This document shows positions 45,255-58,806 of a stretch of DNA of 64,000 nucleotides, piece by piece. This DNA is from Mesostigma viride. Lineage: Eukaryota; Streptophyta; Mesostigmatophyceae; Mesostigmatales; Mesostigmataceae. The notes beneath the pieces were generated by a model that saw only the letters and a program-made list of their open reading frames with translations, did no database searches and was not told the DNA's origin. Within the stretch, counting starts at the first letter, position 1, and each line of letters starts with the position of its first letter. The position numbers and the translations under genes are program-made. The stretch lies in NCBI GenBank assembly GCA_009746045.1, contig RPFO01000312.1, positions 1,559,639 through 1,623,638 of the forward strand. Reading direction: 5' to 3'.

Positions 45255-46430
45255 AATGGCGGTGGGGGGCGTTCGGGCGGGGGGGGCCGGGCGGGGGCGG
45301 GGGCACTGGCAGGGAGGATGCCGGTGGGGGGGGGGGGAGGGAGAAGGGGAAAGCGGAGGTGGTGGTGAGGAAGGAGGGTGGCTGGGGGTGTCGTCATCAT
45401 CGTTCAATCAATGGCGGCGGGAGGGGAAGGGCCGGGGGAGGAGGCGGGAGAACCGCATGGTGGGGTGGTGGCAATTGCGGGGAGGGAGACGATGGGGTGG
45501 GGTGAGGGGGTAGTGGCCCCGAATGGCATGGAGGATATGGCAGTGAGGTGGGGGGAACGGAACTGGCAGTGACTCTGAGCAAGGGTGGTGGTCCGTGGTT
45601 GGGATGGGTGCCGGTGGGGTACTAGTGGTGGTGGGGTGGTGAGGATCGAAGGAGGGGGGCTGGGGGTGTCGGCATCATCATGCCGAGATCGTGCGGCGTG
45701 GGCAACAGCAACAACAACAACAACAACAACAGTTCCCACGCCGGTCAGGGTTACGCCGCAGACTGTGGCCGCACATGGGCAGCAGAGATTCTACAGTATT
45801 GGCCAAGGCGGCGTGGGCCTTAACAACAACATGCAACAGCAACATATTGGGCGAGGGCCGGATAGCCTATATTCAGTACACCCGCGGCTTCATGGTGTGT
45901 CCTAACAAGCGATGTTCAACGGCTGTACCAAATTGAACTAATTTGAACTAATATACTCATGTCAGAACTAATTTGAACTTGAAATGGCCGAGATACAGCC
46001 CGGCCGGCCTGCATGCAGTTGGCGCCGTGAACTGAATAATGACTGTACAGACATCAAGAGAGGCAGTCACTACGGATGATGCTGATGTCTGGCCACTACT
46101 TTAGTAGTACTAGTAGTATGACAGTGATGATGACCGGCGGCGTGTGAGGCCGGCGGCCACCTTCAGCGGGCTGGGATCATTCGAAGAGCTCTCAAAGCTG
46201 CGTCCAACTTCAGAGCCCCCGGTCTGGTCATGAGTCATGACTGGGTCTGGTCACTTGACGAGTTGACGTGACCGGCGTCATTGACGGCGGCTTCTGAGCT
46301 GAGGAGGGGTGGCTCACCGGCACTCGGCAGTCCATGTGAGCCGAGTGAGTGGCCCAGGCTAGCTAGGCCTGTCCCGGCCTCATGATGTCATCGGCCGGGC
46401 AGAGTTAGGCAGTATATACTTGTACAAGAT
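45255..46430. other. G-rich and repetitive sequence, no supported gene
   Basis: G-rich to 45700. GTGCGGCGTGGG beside (CAA)n at about 45692-45731 repeats the motif at 17421. GAACTAATTTGAACT repeats at 45935-45980. The rest is non-coding. Confidence 0.5.
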
Positions 46431-46439
46431 CAAAGAGAC

Positions 46440-46462
46440 AACCAGCGCAGGATATGTGCTTG
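46440..46462 (-). repeat. dispersed family D, minimal copy with flanking duplication
   Basis: AGAGACAACCAGCGCAGGA lies between CTTGTACAAGAT at 46421 and again at 46468, a probable target duplication. Confidence 0.55.
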
Positions 46463-46889
46463 TACAAGATGTAACATAACGGTGACAACTCATGCACACA
46501 TCAATTAGTATACAGTTGCAAGTGGTATATACTTTCTATTGTATACTAAATTACAAGAAAATTGTAATTTAGTAGTCTAGTGCATAGCACTCCGTGCAGC
46601 GCTCCACTAAACTTCTATGCACACATCCCTTAGTGTACATCGGCCAGGACGGTGTAGTACCTTGCCGGCCACCAAGGGGCTGCCGGCTGTCGTTCCTTTT
46701 ATAAACCTGTTCCTGACAGCCTCCCACATGAGTCTTCCACACTAAGCCGATTTGCAGACAGGCCTGTCGTTTATTTTGAGAAATCTAGCTCAAGTAAAGA
46801 CCTTGTAAGGTTTTTCTGCCAGAATATGTGCTCGGCACTATATTTGCTGTCCACACAGCATTCTCATGTCTTACATAGTAACAAGGCCC
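46463..46889. other. no supported gene
   Basis: AT-rich. An inverted repeat of about 12 bp (ACTAAATTACAA and TTGTAATTTAGT) lies around 46545-46573. Confidence 0.45.
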
Positions 46890-48172
46890 TATTACTACAT
46901 ACCGCTGACCCATTTTTGGCACTTTCATGCCCCTGAAAATGAAAAAAATCATAACTCACCGGACACAACTCCAAATACCCCCAACCAAGATGCTAGGAGT
47001 ATCTACACTTTAAGGGCTTTCAGAATATGCAATAATACCATGGCTTTATCAAAGCATTTGGATGATAGCTCTAGTCAAAGTTGGCCAAAAGACGATCTTT
47101 TTTCCCCAAGGAAAAGTTAACCCCCCACTTTTTTCCCAGGGAGGGTAGGGAACCTCAATACCAACATAGGACAACTTAGTTGGATAGTCCAATGGGGGTT
47201 TCCTTGGGTCAGACCACCCGGATAACCCATTACCTCTATATAACGTGCTCATATATGTGTGTGGGTTACGCGCGTGTAAACAGCTATCTATGACATGCAA
47301 CACAATAATGCATTATAAAAAGCTATAAAATGCTGCCAAAAGTGCTGGAATATAAACATGTTGCCTACCTGCACTAACGGAATGATACACTCCAAAGATA
47401 TGCCATAAACTGGGCACTTTCAGGGCTGAAACCACTCTCTACAACAGGCATGAAAGCTTGCTGAAATATGCAAAGATAAAATCGTCATATATATTGCATG
47501 GGAGACGAATTCCGCTGCAAACAATTACACGCAAATACGTTGTCGTACCCAGCTCGTTCATGTCCTTCCCGGGGTCCGCTGGCCGGGACCACCATAACTC
47601 ACAGATACCGTGGCTCTACGGGCATAGGCCGCCATAGCCGCGTCAAGCATGCATCCTTTATGATTACCAGGTTGATGTTTCGTTCAAAGATGACCTATAA
47701 ATGCGTCCGCATTCGCAGCAAATGCTGCAGGGGACATCCCGTAGCAAACCTGGATGCTCGGGCTGGCGCAGACTGCCCGGCCATAAGGAGAAAATCGACA
47801 TATGATAGGCGATGACTTGTCTGGCACTGACGACCAAGAAGGCAGTATTTTCCTACCTGTATTTTCCCAATCCTAAAAATCTGGCCATGCCTGACCTACG
47901 AAAATCACGCATCATCATTCTGAGCAACATTCTAAACCGTTTCTAGCCGCGAGACGCAAATTTCCCTGATAACGGCACGTTGGCAGCCATATCTCGTTGC
48001 GCGCGCGCGAGTGAAAATTTCCCGCCAAAGTCACGTGATACTTTCTCAATGCACGTTGTAATTACCAAGCTATGGCGAATAACCCCCCCAAACCTATGCA
48101 TCACCTTCGTCCCTAAGTGTTCCCAGACCCACCGGACAACTTCCCTCCGTCACGGGTGGCGCGGCGCTCCGG
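46890..48172 (-). mobile_element. non-coding dispersed element, copy B (inverted)
   Basis: Reverse complement of 30463-31760 with moderate divergence. The end GGGTGGCGCGGCGCTCC at about 48158 corresponds to the hairpin arm at 30469. Confidence 0.65.
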
Positions 48173-49150
48173 GAATTACGTGGTTTATTACGTTAAGTCA
48201 AAGTGTATGCGATCACATACACTTTTCGGACTATGCTAAACTACTTAACTTTTTTCGGACTACTTAACATGCAGGTATCTATGTTGCATGGTCCTTCTGC
48301 TGCCGCCTCCCATTGCCATATATCAATGAGACAACCAGCGCAGGCCAGATATATGGCCACAGGCGGAGTACCTGGGCGCGCTGCGGCGGATGAAGTCCTG
48401 TCTGACAGTAGAAGAGTGGGTGTACCGGGTATAAGGACTGCCGGCAGGTACGTGCTGGTAGGCCTGCACGTCTTCGATCAGACCAGGTCAAGGTTGGGGA
48501 GCCGCGCTGAAATACATGAAAGGTAGATGCATGCAGCGCAATCTGCTTTTCAAGCACCTGACCGAGTTCTTCCGATGCAATCAGCCGCGGCAACATGTTC
48601 ACAATCCACCCCCAGAATGTATCGATAGCCTGACGATACATCCGCCACAAGACCAGCCCCGACAAGCCCCAGGTGTACTCGGGGCAGGGAATGTCAACAG
48701 CAAACTGTTGAAGCCCGGCCCCCGGGATAGAGAAAGCTAGCTATGTGGGCAATGGTGAGGGGAATGGCATGGTAAGGGTTGCTTTGCGAAGCCGTAGGTA
48801 TGAGATGGCACGTCATTAGATCAGCATTATACTAGCAATGGCGCGCTGTGGCCACTGACGCGCACCTGCGCCTCAGCCTGCGCACCTAGGACTTCACCTT
48901 TATATCAAATCAATCCGCTTGATTTGCGTCAGCCTCCCTCTAATGTTGTACTGCACCCACAGTTGGGCCTGCACCATGATGTAGAAAGCGTCCTCTGGTG
49001 GCCTGCATGCTCGCTTGTGACAGTGAGAGAAGCTTGGTAGTGAGAGCTAATCAAGGGCGCCCTCCCTCCTCGCTGTGTAAAGGGGTCGAAGGTTCCTTTC
49101 TATGGCGCGTAAGCATATGGTCCGCAAGTAGATGCTCTCCCAACTGTCCA
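48173..49150. other. no gene; 3' flank of kinase, family D fragment at 48324-48351
   Basis: AAGTGTATG/CATACACTT is a short inverted repeat near 48210. GAGACAACCAGCGCAGGCC at 48330 is a short family D copy. Confidence 0.5.
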
Positions 49151-52100
49151 TCACATGACAATGCATAGGCACCACTGCTTGGCCGCAGCGGCCCTCATCA
49201 GGGGCTCTTCTGGGATGCCCTGCGCCATCATCGTGTCCAGCTGCTTGATGATCTCCGACGCAGACGGCCGCAGGGTGGCATTGTCTGCCCACGCGGATGT
49301 AAGCAGCTGTTTGAGCTCGGTTGGCCACTTGGAGGGCAGTGTCGGCCGCTGGCCCTCCAGGGACTGCCGCGCGCCGATCTCTTCCGCGGTGAGGTAGTAC
49401 CCCGCGTAGGCGCGCCGACCAGCAATCAGCTCGTAGAAGATGATGGCCCATGAGAACACGTCCACCTGGCGGCACAGGACGGCGCGTGGGAATTGTGGAA
49501 GGGAAGTGCCGGATGGGAAAACGAAGAACTAAGGGATAGTGGGCGGCAATCATGCACACCTATGCAGCCATATATCCCAGTAGCTTCAAGTGTAAGACCA
49601 CACAAGGCAGCATTGTGGGAAGCCATGAATAATGAAGCCGACATGTTCTCACAACGTTTCAATGTTCCTGCAGGGTGAGTGTGCCACACAGCACATGCAC
49701 CACATGTTTTGGGTCGATTAGGCGAGGCAACATGGCTCATCCTACATTCCTAAAACAGAAAAGGGGCACGGTCTGGTCACCTCAGTAACCACATCATAGG
49801 ATCGAAAATGGCACCGCCCATAAGGTCAAGCAAGGCACTATAAGGAGGGAACGCCTGCTTGGCATCATCCTAGCGCGATGCCTCCTGTATAGAAGTCAGC
49901 AGGCAGATAGCACGGCTCTACATGCACATGGGAGCACACTAGGGGCATATGTCAAGCTCCCCTGAAGGCACAGCTTCCTTGCGCAAGATGCATGCCATGC
50001 AGGGCGCCTGGCTATGGCATGCGGCAAGAGGCAACAACATCCCTGTCTCTGGCCTCACGCCCTTGCCCTTGTGCTATGCACTGTCGCAGCACGACTGTCC
50101 TCCTAGTCGACGCTAGTCCTCAATAGCCACCACTACAAGCACAGCCATGCGATGGCAATCTGCGCTGGTGTGTGGCCCAATGCTCCACATTGCGCTTGGG
50201 TAGCACAGGACCGTCAAATCCACCGTCCACCCAACACAGATCCTACAGTGGCCACATTGACGGCGGTAGCAATCCAAGGGGTATGCCCACCCACTACCGG
50301 TAACCCCACCTGCCCACCATGTACCACTAGAGTGACCCCAGCGTGTCCCACTACAGTGACCCCACCTTAACACCGTACTGCTCGTGGCGGAATATCTCGG
50401 GGGCCATGTACGCGTACGATCCCGCCTCCCCTGTGTGCACCTCCGCCTTGGAGCTGGGTCTGCAGGGGGGACCAGGGGGGGCATTACCCACATGCGCAGT
50501 GCCAAGCGCAACCAGCCGTGTCAGATTAGTCAGCACCAGTAGAAGGATGCAATGGCAGGGCGCTGGTCTTCCGCTACGCTAGAGAGATCCGTGCCCTCCT
50601 CTGCACCAAGGGTACATGAGCCACAAACAATCTGGAGACATGGCGTCGGAGCCCCCCACAACCCGGCATGAGGAGAAAAGCAGTCAATATTCGCATTTTG
50701 GGATACACTCGAATCCAGCTGCCGAATGAGAAGACACCGACCCCCTCGCCCCACGGATGATGCAGGAATTAGACCAAGTAAACCCTTGACTTTGCGCTAT
50801 CATCCATTTCCCCTTGCCCACAACAGTGGCACACTGGTGTGCACAGGTATCCTGGGCAATCGGTGTCATCACCCAACCGTGCATGCTGCCACCCACCTGC
50901 GTGAGAATATCTTATTGAGCTTGTTAATGTTACGACCCGGTTCTTCTACTCTACCTCGACCCCAGGATCTAACCTGTCCTAGACTAACTAACCCGGTAGA
51001 AGAAGGAACCCTGTTCTGCATTTTGAAAGATCGTTGAACTCCCGACTCTAATGCTTTCCGATAATTGTTTCCATACTAAGCAATTGACACATTTACTTAG
51101 ACATTACTGGCAATAACGTACATCCATGGTTCGACTAGCTATAACAAGCCATATCAAAGGTCGAACTGTCAACACAAGGAAAGTGCAACACCTAAATTGG
51201 CCGAAAGACTCGTGCGTGCTCGGGCCAAACATGGCCCTCGCCCGTACGATCACAGGTAGGTTAGATCTACGCACTCTAATGCCACGTGGGGCGGCGCTGG
51301 TCCAGACCACACAGAGTGCCAACGGTCCAGGCCCTAAAGTACGCAGCGCGGCGCGACTGCACCGGCCCACAATACTGAACAATTGATATGTCACTGGACC
51401 AGGTAACAACCAGTCAAAAGGGTCCTAACCGCACGTAAACGTAGGAACGACAACAGCCGTAACCACGGATTGTTTCGGAGTAGCTGAGGCTACCAAGAAC
51501 GTAAGGCCTCTATTTACGGCCGTAATAACACAGTTTGTTACGCGCCGTAACACCTCCCCCCCATAAAAGGTAGGGAGTCCTCTCCCTACGTCAGGAGAGC
51601 ATAAACACTCAATCATAAACAGAGGCAGGTCGGTAGGCATAAAAAACCTATCGCACCCAACTATAACCCAACACAATCAACTAGCCACCCAGGGCTCCCA
51701 GCGCAAATATGTTAACCTCGGGTCCACCCCAAATGGTGTAGGGATCACCAGCACCACGCCGGGTGTGAGGCTCCCCTAACTGCCTTGCACGGAGGCTTGC
51801 CGGGAGGGACGGCACTAGGCAGGACACGCGTAGGAAACAATACTCACACTAACAACCAAGGATAACCAACCAACTGGCCAAGCATAGAGGGCGACTCTAT
51901 ATACCGGAGGGACAACACCCTCAGGTCGGGCCTAGAGCCCTCTATCTATTGGCCATCAGCCTGGTAGGTCCCGCGCGTCGCGATCAGCACATCCAAGTAC
52001 GCGCGGTAATGAACGACATCCTCGTCGTTGTCATATGGCGGCCAATGGTAAGGTAGTGTGGAACTAGCACTGAATCAGGTAGGCGCCACCTATTATGGTT

Positions 52101-55100
52101 TTGCCAGGACTCGGAATTCTGAGTTAGTAGCATGACAAAGGTAAAGAATTGTTGGGGAGTAGACATCCAACTTAGGGATATTAGCAAACAAAGGTAGAGA
52201 GGGGGGCTTAGGGGGGTGGGCACGGTCATATGTACCAATAGGCCCACCATCCTCATCCGATACAAAGGGAGGTAAGAACCTGGGGCTGGGATAGGTTTTA
52301 ACCAGAGGGTTGGAAGGGGCCACAGCCTCAGGAGCATGACCATACATGTATGGAATAGTATATTCTTCCCTAACAGACGAGTAGGCGTAGTAGTCCTAAT
52401 TCTTATCATGTAAGGGCATGGTACTAAAATCACTATTTTTTTTCTTATTCAGCCACACGCGAAGGAGCTTGTGCAGCCTCATAAGCGGTATCAGGGTAGG
52501 ACCAGGCGACAGGGGGACCGTTGGGCACAACGCTGGGATGACCACTAGGGCCCATAGGAGCCTGACTGCGACCCAAACCATAAGGAGGCACATATGAGGT
52601 AGTAATAACAGAAGGAGCAGTAGGGACAACACGAACTGCAGTAGTAGGAGCTGCATTATCAGTAGGGGCTGCTGTAGCCACTGGGGCTGGGGTATAGGTA
52701 GGGGGAAGGGATGCTTCCCTTTGAGCCCTAATAACACGTACCCGCTCCTCATAAGTTAGAGGGGCTCCAGAAGGGGTACGACGCAAGTAGACGGAAGGGG
52801 TAGCAGGAGGTAATATTCTAGTACGTAGGGAATCACCTTGAGGGGGAAGATGGTGCACATTATCCAATGAGTCCCGTCTAGTATTAACATTATTAGTAGA
52901 AGGTAAATCCGTGTTAGTGGACATCTCCACCATATTACCTGACATACGTAGGGAAATAGGTGACATACCACCACCCAGAGAATAATTAGAAGCCATTATG
53001 GAAAAATAAGGTAAAGTTATGAACAAGGTACATGAAAGTAGGAAGATGCCTTAAAAAGTAAGTAAAAGAAAACAACAAAGGTAGTCACAAAAGAAAACAC
53101 TCAACCACCAAAATGGGTAAGAAATCATAAAGCAGAAAAGTTACATGCAACCACTCCACTGAGTAGGAAATAATAATTTACTCTTTCTTTGTAACCGTAA
53201 TGGACAAGGAACCAAATGTTATAGGGGTTCTAATGTTATAGGGGTTTGCATTCAGGTAACTATCTATTGTGCCCCCTCCCCTCTCACATCAACAAGGAAA
53301 ATCCTTGTATACGAGTGGGGAGGAAAAACCACATGAGGAGAATCACGTGACATAAGAGTTGTCAAACAGGATGGTGGGGGAAAAATCAAGGGCAGCAAGA
53401 TCTACAACACGAGATCCAACTGCTTATGAGGTAGGAGAAAGGGTAAAGTTATGAAGGCTAGTGAGTAAAAACAGCCAGACAATGAAGGTGAGTACGCACA
53501 AACTAAGGGGTAGCCTTATAATCTGGCTTGGGTATATAACGAATACAGGTAGGGATGGTTAAGCTCGGGAAGGTGCGAGGGATCGTAGCTATATAGCCAT
53601 AGGACCACTTTCTTCTACTGACACAAAGCGTGGAAGAAACCAAGGTTGGGCATAGATAGGGTAGGTTGTAGGTAGGGGCTTAGCCTGAACCAAGCCCTCA
53701 GGCTGATAACCATAATAAATGGTAGACACGTTGATAACCTTCCCTAAGCGAAGAATATGCCAAATGAACATAGTTCCATCATCCAATAGCATAGTGCTAA
53801 AATCTTGATTAACTTCTAAATTTGCTACGCGAGAGGGCATCTGAAAAACCTGAAAATTTTCATAGGCAGCGATAGGATAATCCCAAGTTAAGGTGGGCGC
53901 AAGGGTAGGGCAAAAGGGTGACCAGAAGGGCCAAAAGGAGCTAGGAAAGAACGTCTTGGGGGTACAGCACCAGAGGTAGGGGCTGCAGGAAGGGTAGAAG
54001 TATAGTGACAGGGGGAGGACGTATTGGCTCACTGGCCCGTTGCTGGGCAGCCCTAACCTTAGGGGTATCAGTAGGGTTACCTTGTACATCGAAGGCAGGG
54101 GTAGGGGAAGACCGATCAGGTTTCATAGGCAATGGTAGGCTGCGCAAAAGGGCAGGAGGACGCATGGGGACGGCAATAGGTCTACCAGAAGGACCTATAT
54201 AGGAGCATGCGTACGACCATTTACTTGTAGGTGCCACACCCAACAGGGTAGGAGCAGCGACAGAAGCTGGGGCAGGGTTAGTAGACGTAGGAGGGAGCTG
54301 CCCGTGTGCAGCACTATAGCTAACCTAGCATGCTGACGTACTTCATAGGTAGTGGTGCACCAATAGGCGTAGGGGTGCATCCATAGGCGTACGATTACCT
54401 AAGTGGTACGCAGGGGTAAAGGGAGACTGGGTAGGAAGCCTAGACATCACTGCCTGTGGGGTAAGGTGGTACACGATATCCATGGACTCACGCTTACGGC
54501 TTATTACCAACAGGGGTAGCAGAAACATGGGTAGAAGGAAGATGTGTACTAGTAGGGTCACTACCACTAGCACTAGCACGATGGTTGATAGCGGGTAAAA
54601 CGCGACCAGGGGAAGATTGAGAGACCATTTGTAAGAGAAGGTGCTATTTTACTTTTCCTTAAACAAGGTAGTAGAAATTAAGGGTAAAAGAACCAAAGTC
54701 AATACAAGGACGCTATCTGGGATACGAGTAGTAGACGTAGGATACTGGTTGGGGAACCATGCCACGGGTGGTAGAGTGGGGAGGCATTGCAAGGGTAGAC
54801 GCTACCTTACTAGGCAGGGCGAGGGTAGTCGGGGGATGGGCAGGAGGACGTATCACAACCCAACCACAACTACAGGTAGGTAGGGAATCCGTCTCTAGTA
54901 ATAGTAATAATGATGATGATAATAATAATAATAGTAGCACCAGGTTTATACTACCTAGGGAGGCAAATCTAGGAACTGCAAGAGGTTCCCCTAGAAAAGG
55001 ACCATGACAGACGCGATAAAAGAAAGGAAGAAGCAACTAACAAAAGCGTCAGAAAATAAAAACCATGGTATATAACGCAGGACGCACCACTGATATGGGA

Positions 55101-58100
55101 GTCGTTGAAAGATGGCGCCCGAATGGTCGTCGATGACCAACGCCGTAGCCGAGGAACTCCTGCTGTGGGGTACAACACCAACCACAGGGGTCTAAACGTA
55201 GGCATATACATCCAAGCGTAAAAGAGAGTGGAAGGCGAAGAGCAACGTTCTAGCATCGGCGACTAGCCGAATCTATTTCTAGGCAAGGTATACAAGTACT
55301 AGCACTGCGTGCTGACCGACTTTACTCCTAATGAACGCATAGGAGGCACATGAGGTGGAGGTGGTGGAGATTTCATTGAGTGTAGGGGAAACTTATAATT
55401 TCCTTTCCTCCCCCCCTAAGAAGGTAGAGCTATCAAGCACGGTTGACAACATTAATGTAAAGGATAATTGAGCTTCATACGGTAGGGGTAGACGATGACT
55501 GACGAACCCCACGAGGGGTCTCAACTTGGGGTCGTGTATGATAGACAGTAGAATTTAATGAAGATACATTCCAGTTAGCATTCATACATTAATAGGATAA
55601 AGAATCGCAGCCAGGTACAAAAGGTGTAGAAAACAAGGACGCTAATCGTCCCACTACATGTGCCAAGACAGCACCCAGCAAACCGATGATAAGTAGGCCA
55701 ACACCGGACCAGCAACCCTACTGGTGCCGGAACTGAAACAGCAACCCTAATTATGCAAAATGCGTAGGATCTAAGGACAGAATAGGTAATATATCTATCT
55801 ATGCACACAGCCCGCGGCGATCAAGTCTAACTTCGTCTAGAAGGTGTCCTGGACTGCAGGCAGCACGGTATCTAGGCGTCTAACAGGCGACTCGACCATT
55901 ACCTGTTAAATTGTCGTCATCATTGCAGGCAGCGCCGTCTAGGTCGCGGGGTGCCAACGCCGTGTATAGATTGTTATGGAGAGCTTTGTCGGGGTTCCCT
56001 AAACTAACTCCTCGATTACCATTGTTACGACCCGGTTCTTCTACTCTACCTCGACCCCAGGATCTAACCTGTCCTAGACTAACTAACCCGGTAGAAGAAG
56101 GAACCCTGTTCTGCATTTTGAAAGATCGTTGAACTCCCGACTCTAATGCTTTCCGATAATTGTTTCCATACTAAGCAATTGACACATTTACTTAGACATT
56201 ACTGGCAATAACGTACATCCATGGTTCGACTAGCTATAACAAGCCATATCAAAGGTCGAACTGTCAACACAAGGAAAGTGCAACACCTAAATTGGCCGAA
56301 AGACTCGTGCGTGCTCGGGCCAAACATGGCCCTCGCCCGTACGATCACAGGTAGGTTAGATCTACGCACTCTAATGCCACGTGGGGCGGCGCTGGTCCAG
56401 ACCACACAGAGTGCCAACGGTCCAGGCCCTAAAGTACGCAGCGCGGCGCGACTGCACCGGCCCACAATACTGAACAATTGATATGTCACTGGACCAGGTA
56501 ACAACCAGTCAAAAGGGTCCTAACCGCACGTAAACGTAGGAACGACAACAGCCGTAACCACGGATTGTTTCGGAGTAGCTGAGGCTACCAAGAACGTAAG
56601 GCCTCTATTTACGGCCGTAATAACACAGTTTGTTACGCGCCGTAACAGTTAAGGCTGCGATCCAGCGACCAGGAGCTGCCCGATCGGAAGCTCCTCTCGC
56701 TGGGCTCCGGGACGGCGAGGCCTGGGAGACCCTGCCCCCTGCGAGAGCCGCCACGCATGGTGTTGCTGACGCTGGCGTCGCCACCAGGGCTGTGGCTGGG
56801 TGGTCTCCTGCGGCGGCTTGCGCGCCCGGTGTTGGTGAAGAAGCTTTTCGCGAGCGCGCGACGCTCCAGCGCGCGGTGAACCAGCTTGCCCAGGCCAAAG
56901 TCGGTGATCTTGGCCACCCCCTCGGCGTCGATCAAAATGTTCTGCGCCGCACACATGAGCAGGTGGGCGCGAGCGATGTGCCGCATGGGTGCGTGTGTAG
57001 GTGCATGGGAGGGTGGGCAGGTGGGCGAGCAAATGGTCAGGTGGTCAGGTGGTCAGGTGGTCAGGTGGTCAGGTGGTCAGGTGGTCAGGTGGTCAGGTCA
57101 GTCAGGTGGTCAGGTGGTCAGGTGGTCCTGAAGGCAGGTGCGATTAGGGAGGCGGGCGGCCAGTAGCTGCAAGGAGTATGGACCGTCGATTCGCCGCGGT
57201 CTCCAGAGCACATGCAAGTTCACACCTTTTCATATATCTCCATCCTCCTTGTTGCCCCCTCACACTGGATTACTGCGTGGGTGCCTACCGACCGACCGAC
57301 CGACCGACCGACCGACCGACCGACCGACCGACCGACCGACCGACCGACCGACCGACCGACCGACCGACCGACCGACCGACCGACCGACCGACCGACCGAC
57401 CGACCGACCGACCGACCGACCGACCGACCGACCGACCGACCGACCGACCGACCGACCGACCGACCGACCGACCGACCGACCGACCGACCGACCGACCGAC
57501 CGACCGACCGACCGACCGACCGACCGACCGACCGACCGACCGACCGACCGACCGACCGACCGACCGACCGACCGACCGACCGACCGACCGACCGACCGAC
57601 CGACCGACCGACCGACGACCGACCGACCGACCGACCGACCGACCGACCGACCGACCGACCGACCGACCGACCGACCGACCGACCGACCGACCGACCGACC
57701 GACCGACCGACCGACAGACCGACCGACCGACCGACCGACCGACCGACTGACCGACCGACCGACCGACCGACTTACGACTGTGGTAGGATGCCATCTGCCA
57801 CCGTACAGCACTGCAGTGCAGGGCTGGGCATGAGCATAAGCTCCAATATTTAACTACAGGAATACTAGTATTACATCCTTTACTGACAGGTTATTCATCT
57901 TTGATAGCCCATTGTGTGGGTCGTGATATTCATGCTGTGCAAGCGGTGGCAATGGAAATCTAAAAATGCGCAGAAAATATCAAGAGAACCAGCAACCACC
58001 ACACTTAAAACAAGGAGGTGTGCACCCACATCCAGCTTAATGTCTCGGTGCATGACGGGTGGGATGGATTCGTGCAGGTAGGCCAGGCCACAGGCGACGT

Positions 58101-58551
58101 CACGCGCATACTGGAACGCCTGCGCCACCGTGATCCTCTTGCTCTGGATCAGGGAGCCCAGGGAACCCCCTGGCAGCATCTCCATGCACACAAACTGGCG
58201 CGTGTAGCCATCCTCCTCGTACTCGCCCACTCCAAGGAAGCGGCAGATGTTCTTGTGCTTCAGCTTCTTCATGATGGCCACCTCCTGCGGTGGTACAGCA
58301 CACAAGGCGGACATGTGCCGCACGGTGTGTCAGGCCAAGACGTGGAAGGCAAAATAGAACAGGGCTCATGCCTGACATGGGAGTTGAACAAATGAATTTG
58401 CTAGAGGATAGCGTCATAGCCATGATCACCAACCCAGTGATACGATCATCCAGGTGAAGTGAGGAGAAGAGAAGGTGAGAAAGCAGAGAAAATGGCCAGG
58501 GCTGGGGGCCGGGCCGGGGCGGGGGTCGGGGTCGGGGTCGGGGTCGGGGTT

Positions 58552-58632
<81 letters not shown>

Positions 58633-58733
58633 TTCGGGTTCGGGTTCGGGTTCGGGTTCGGGTTCGGGTTCGGGTTCGGGTTCGGGTTCGGGTTCGGGTT
58701 CGGGTTCGGGTTCGGGGTCATCTCGGGGTCATC

Positions 58734-58806
<73 letters not shown>

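Larger units (their letters stand above)
50928..56647 (-). mobile_element. gag-only LTR retrotransposon, 5.72 kb, inserted in a kinase exon
   Basis: LTRs of 625 bp (50928-51552 and 56023-56647) start TGTTACG and end CGTAACA. They are identical as far as I compared. The target duplication GTTAA lies at 50923-50927 and 56648-56652. On the minus strand a purine tract (ATGGGGGGGAGG, complement at 51553-51564) abuts the left LTR, so the left LTR is 3'. Internal ORFs are proline- and serine-rich, gag-like, and no integrase, RT or RNase H was found. It must depend on another element for movement. Confidence 0.93.

Noticed and set aside
57138-57853. PTDR and SVGR repeat proteins
   Set aside because: Translations of (GACC)n inside a kinase intron.
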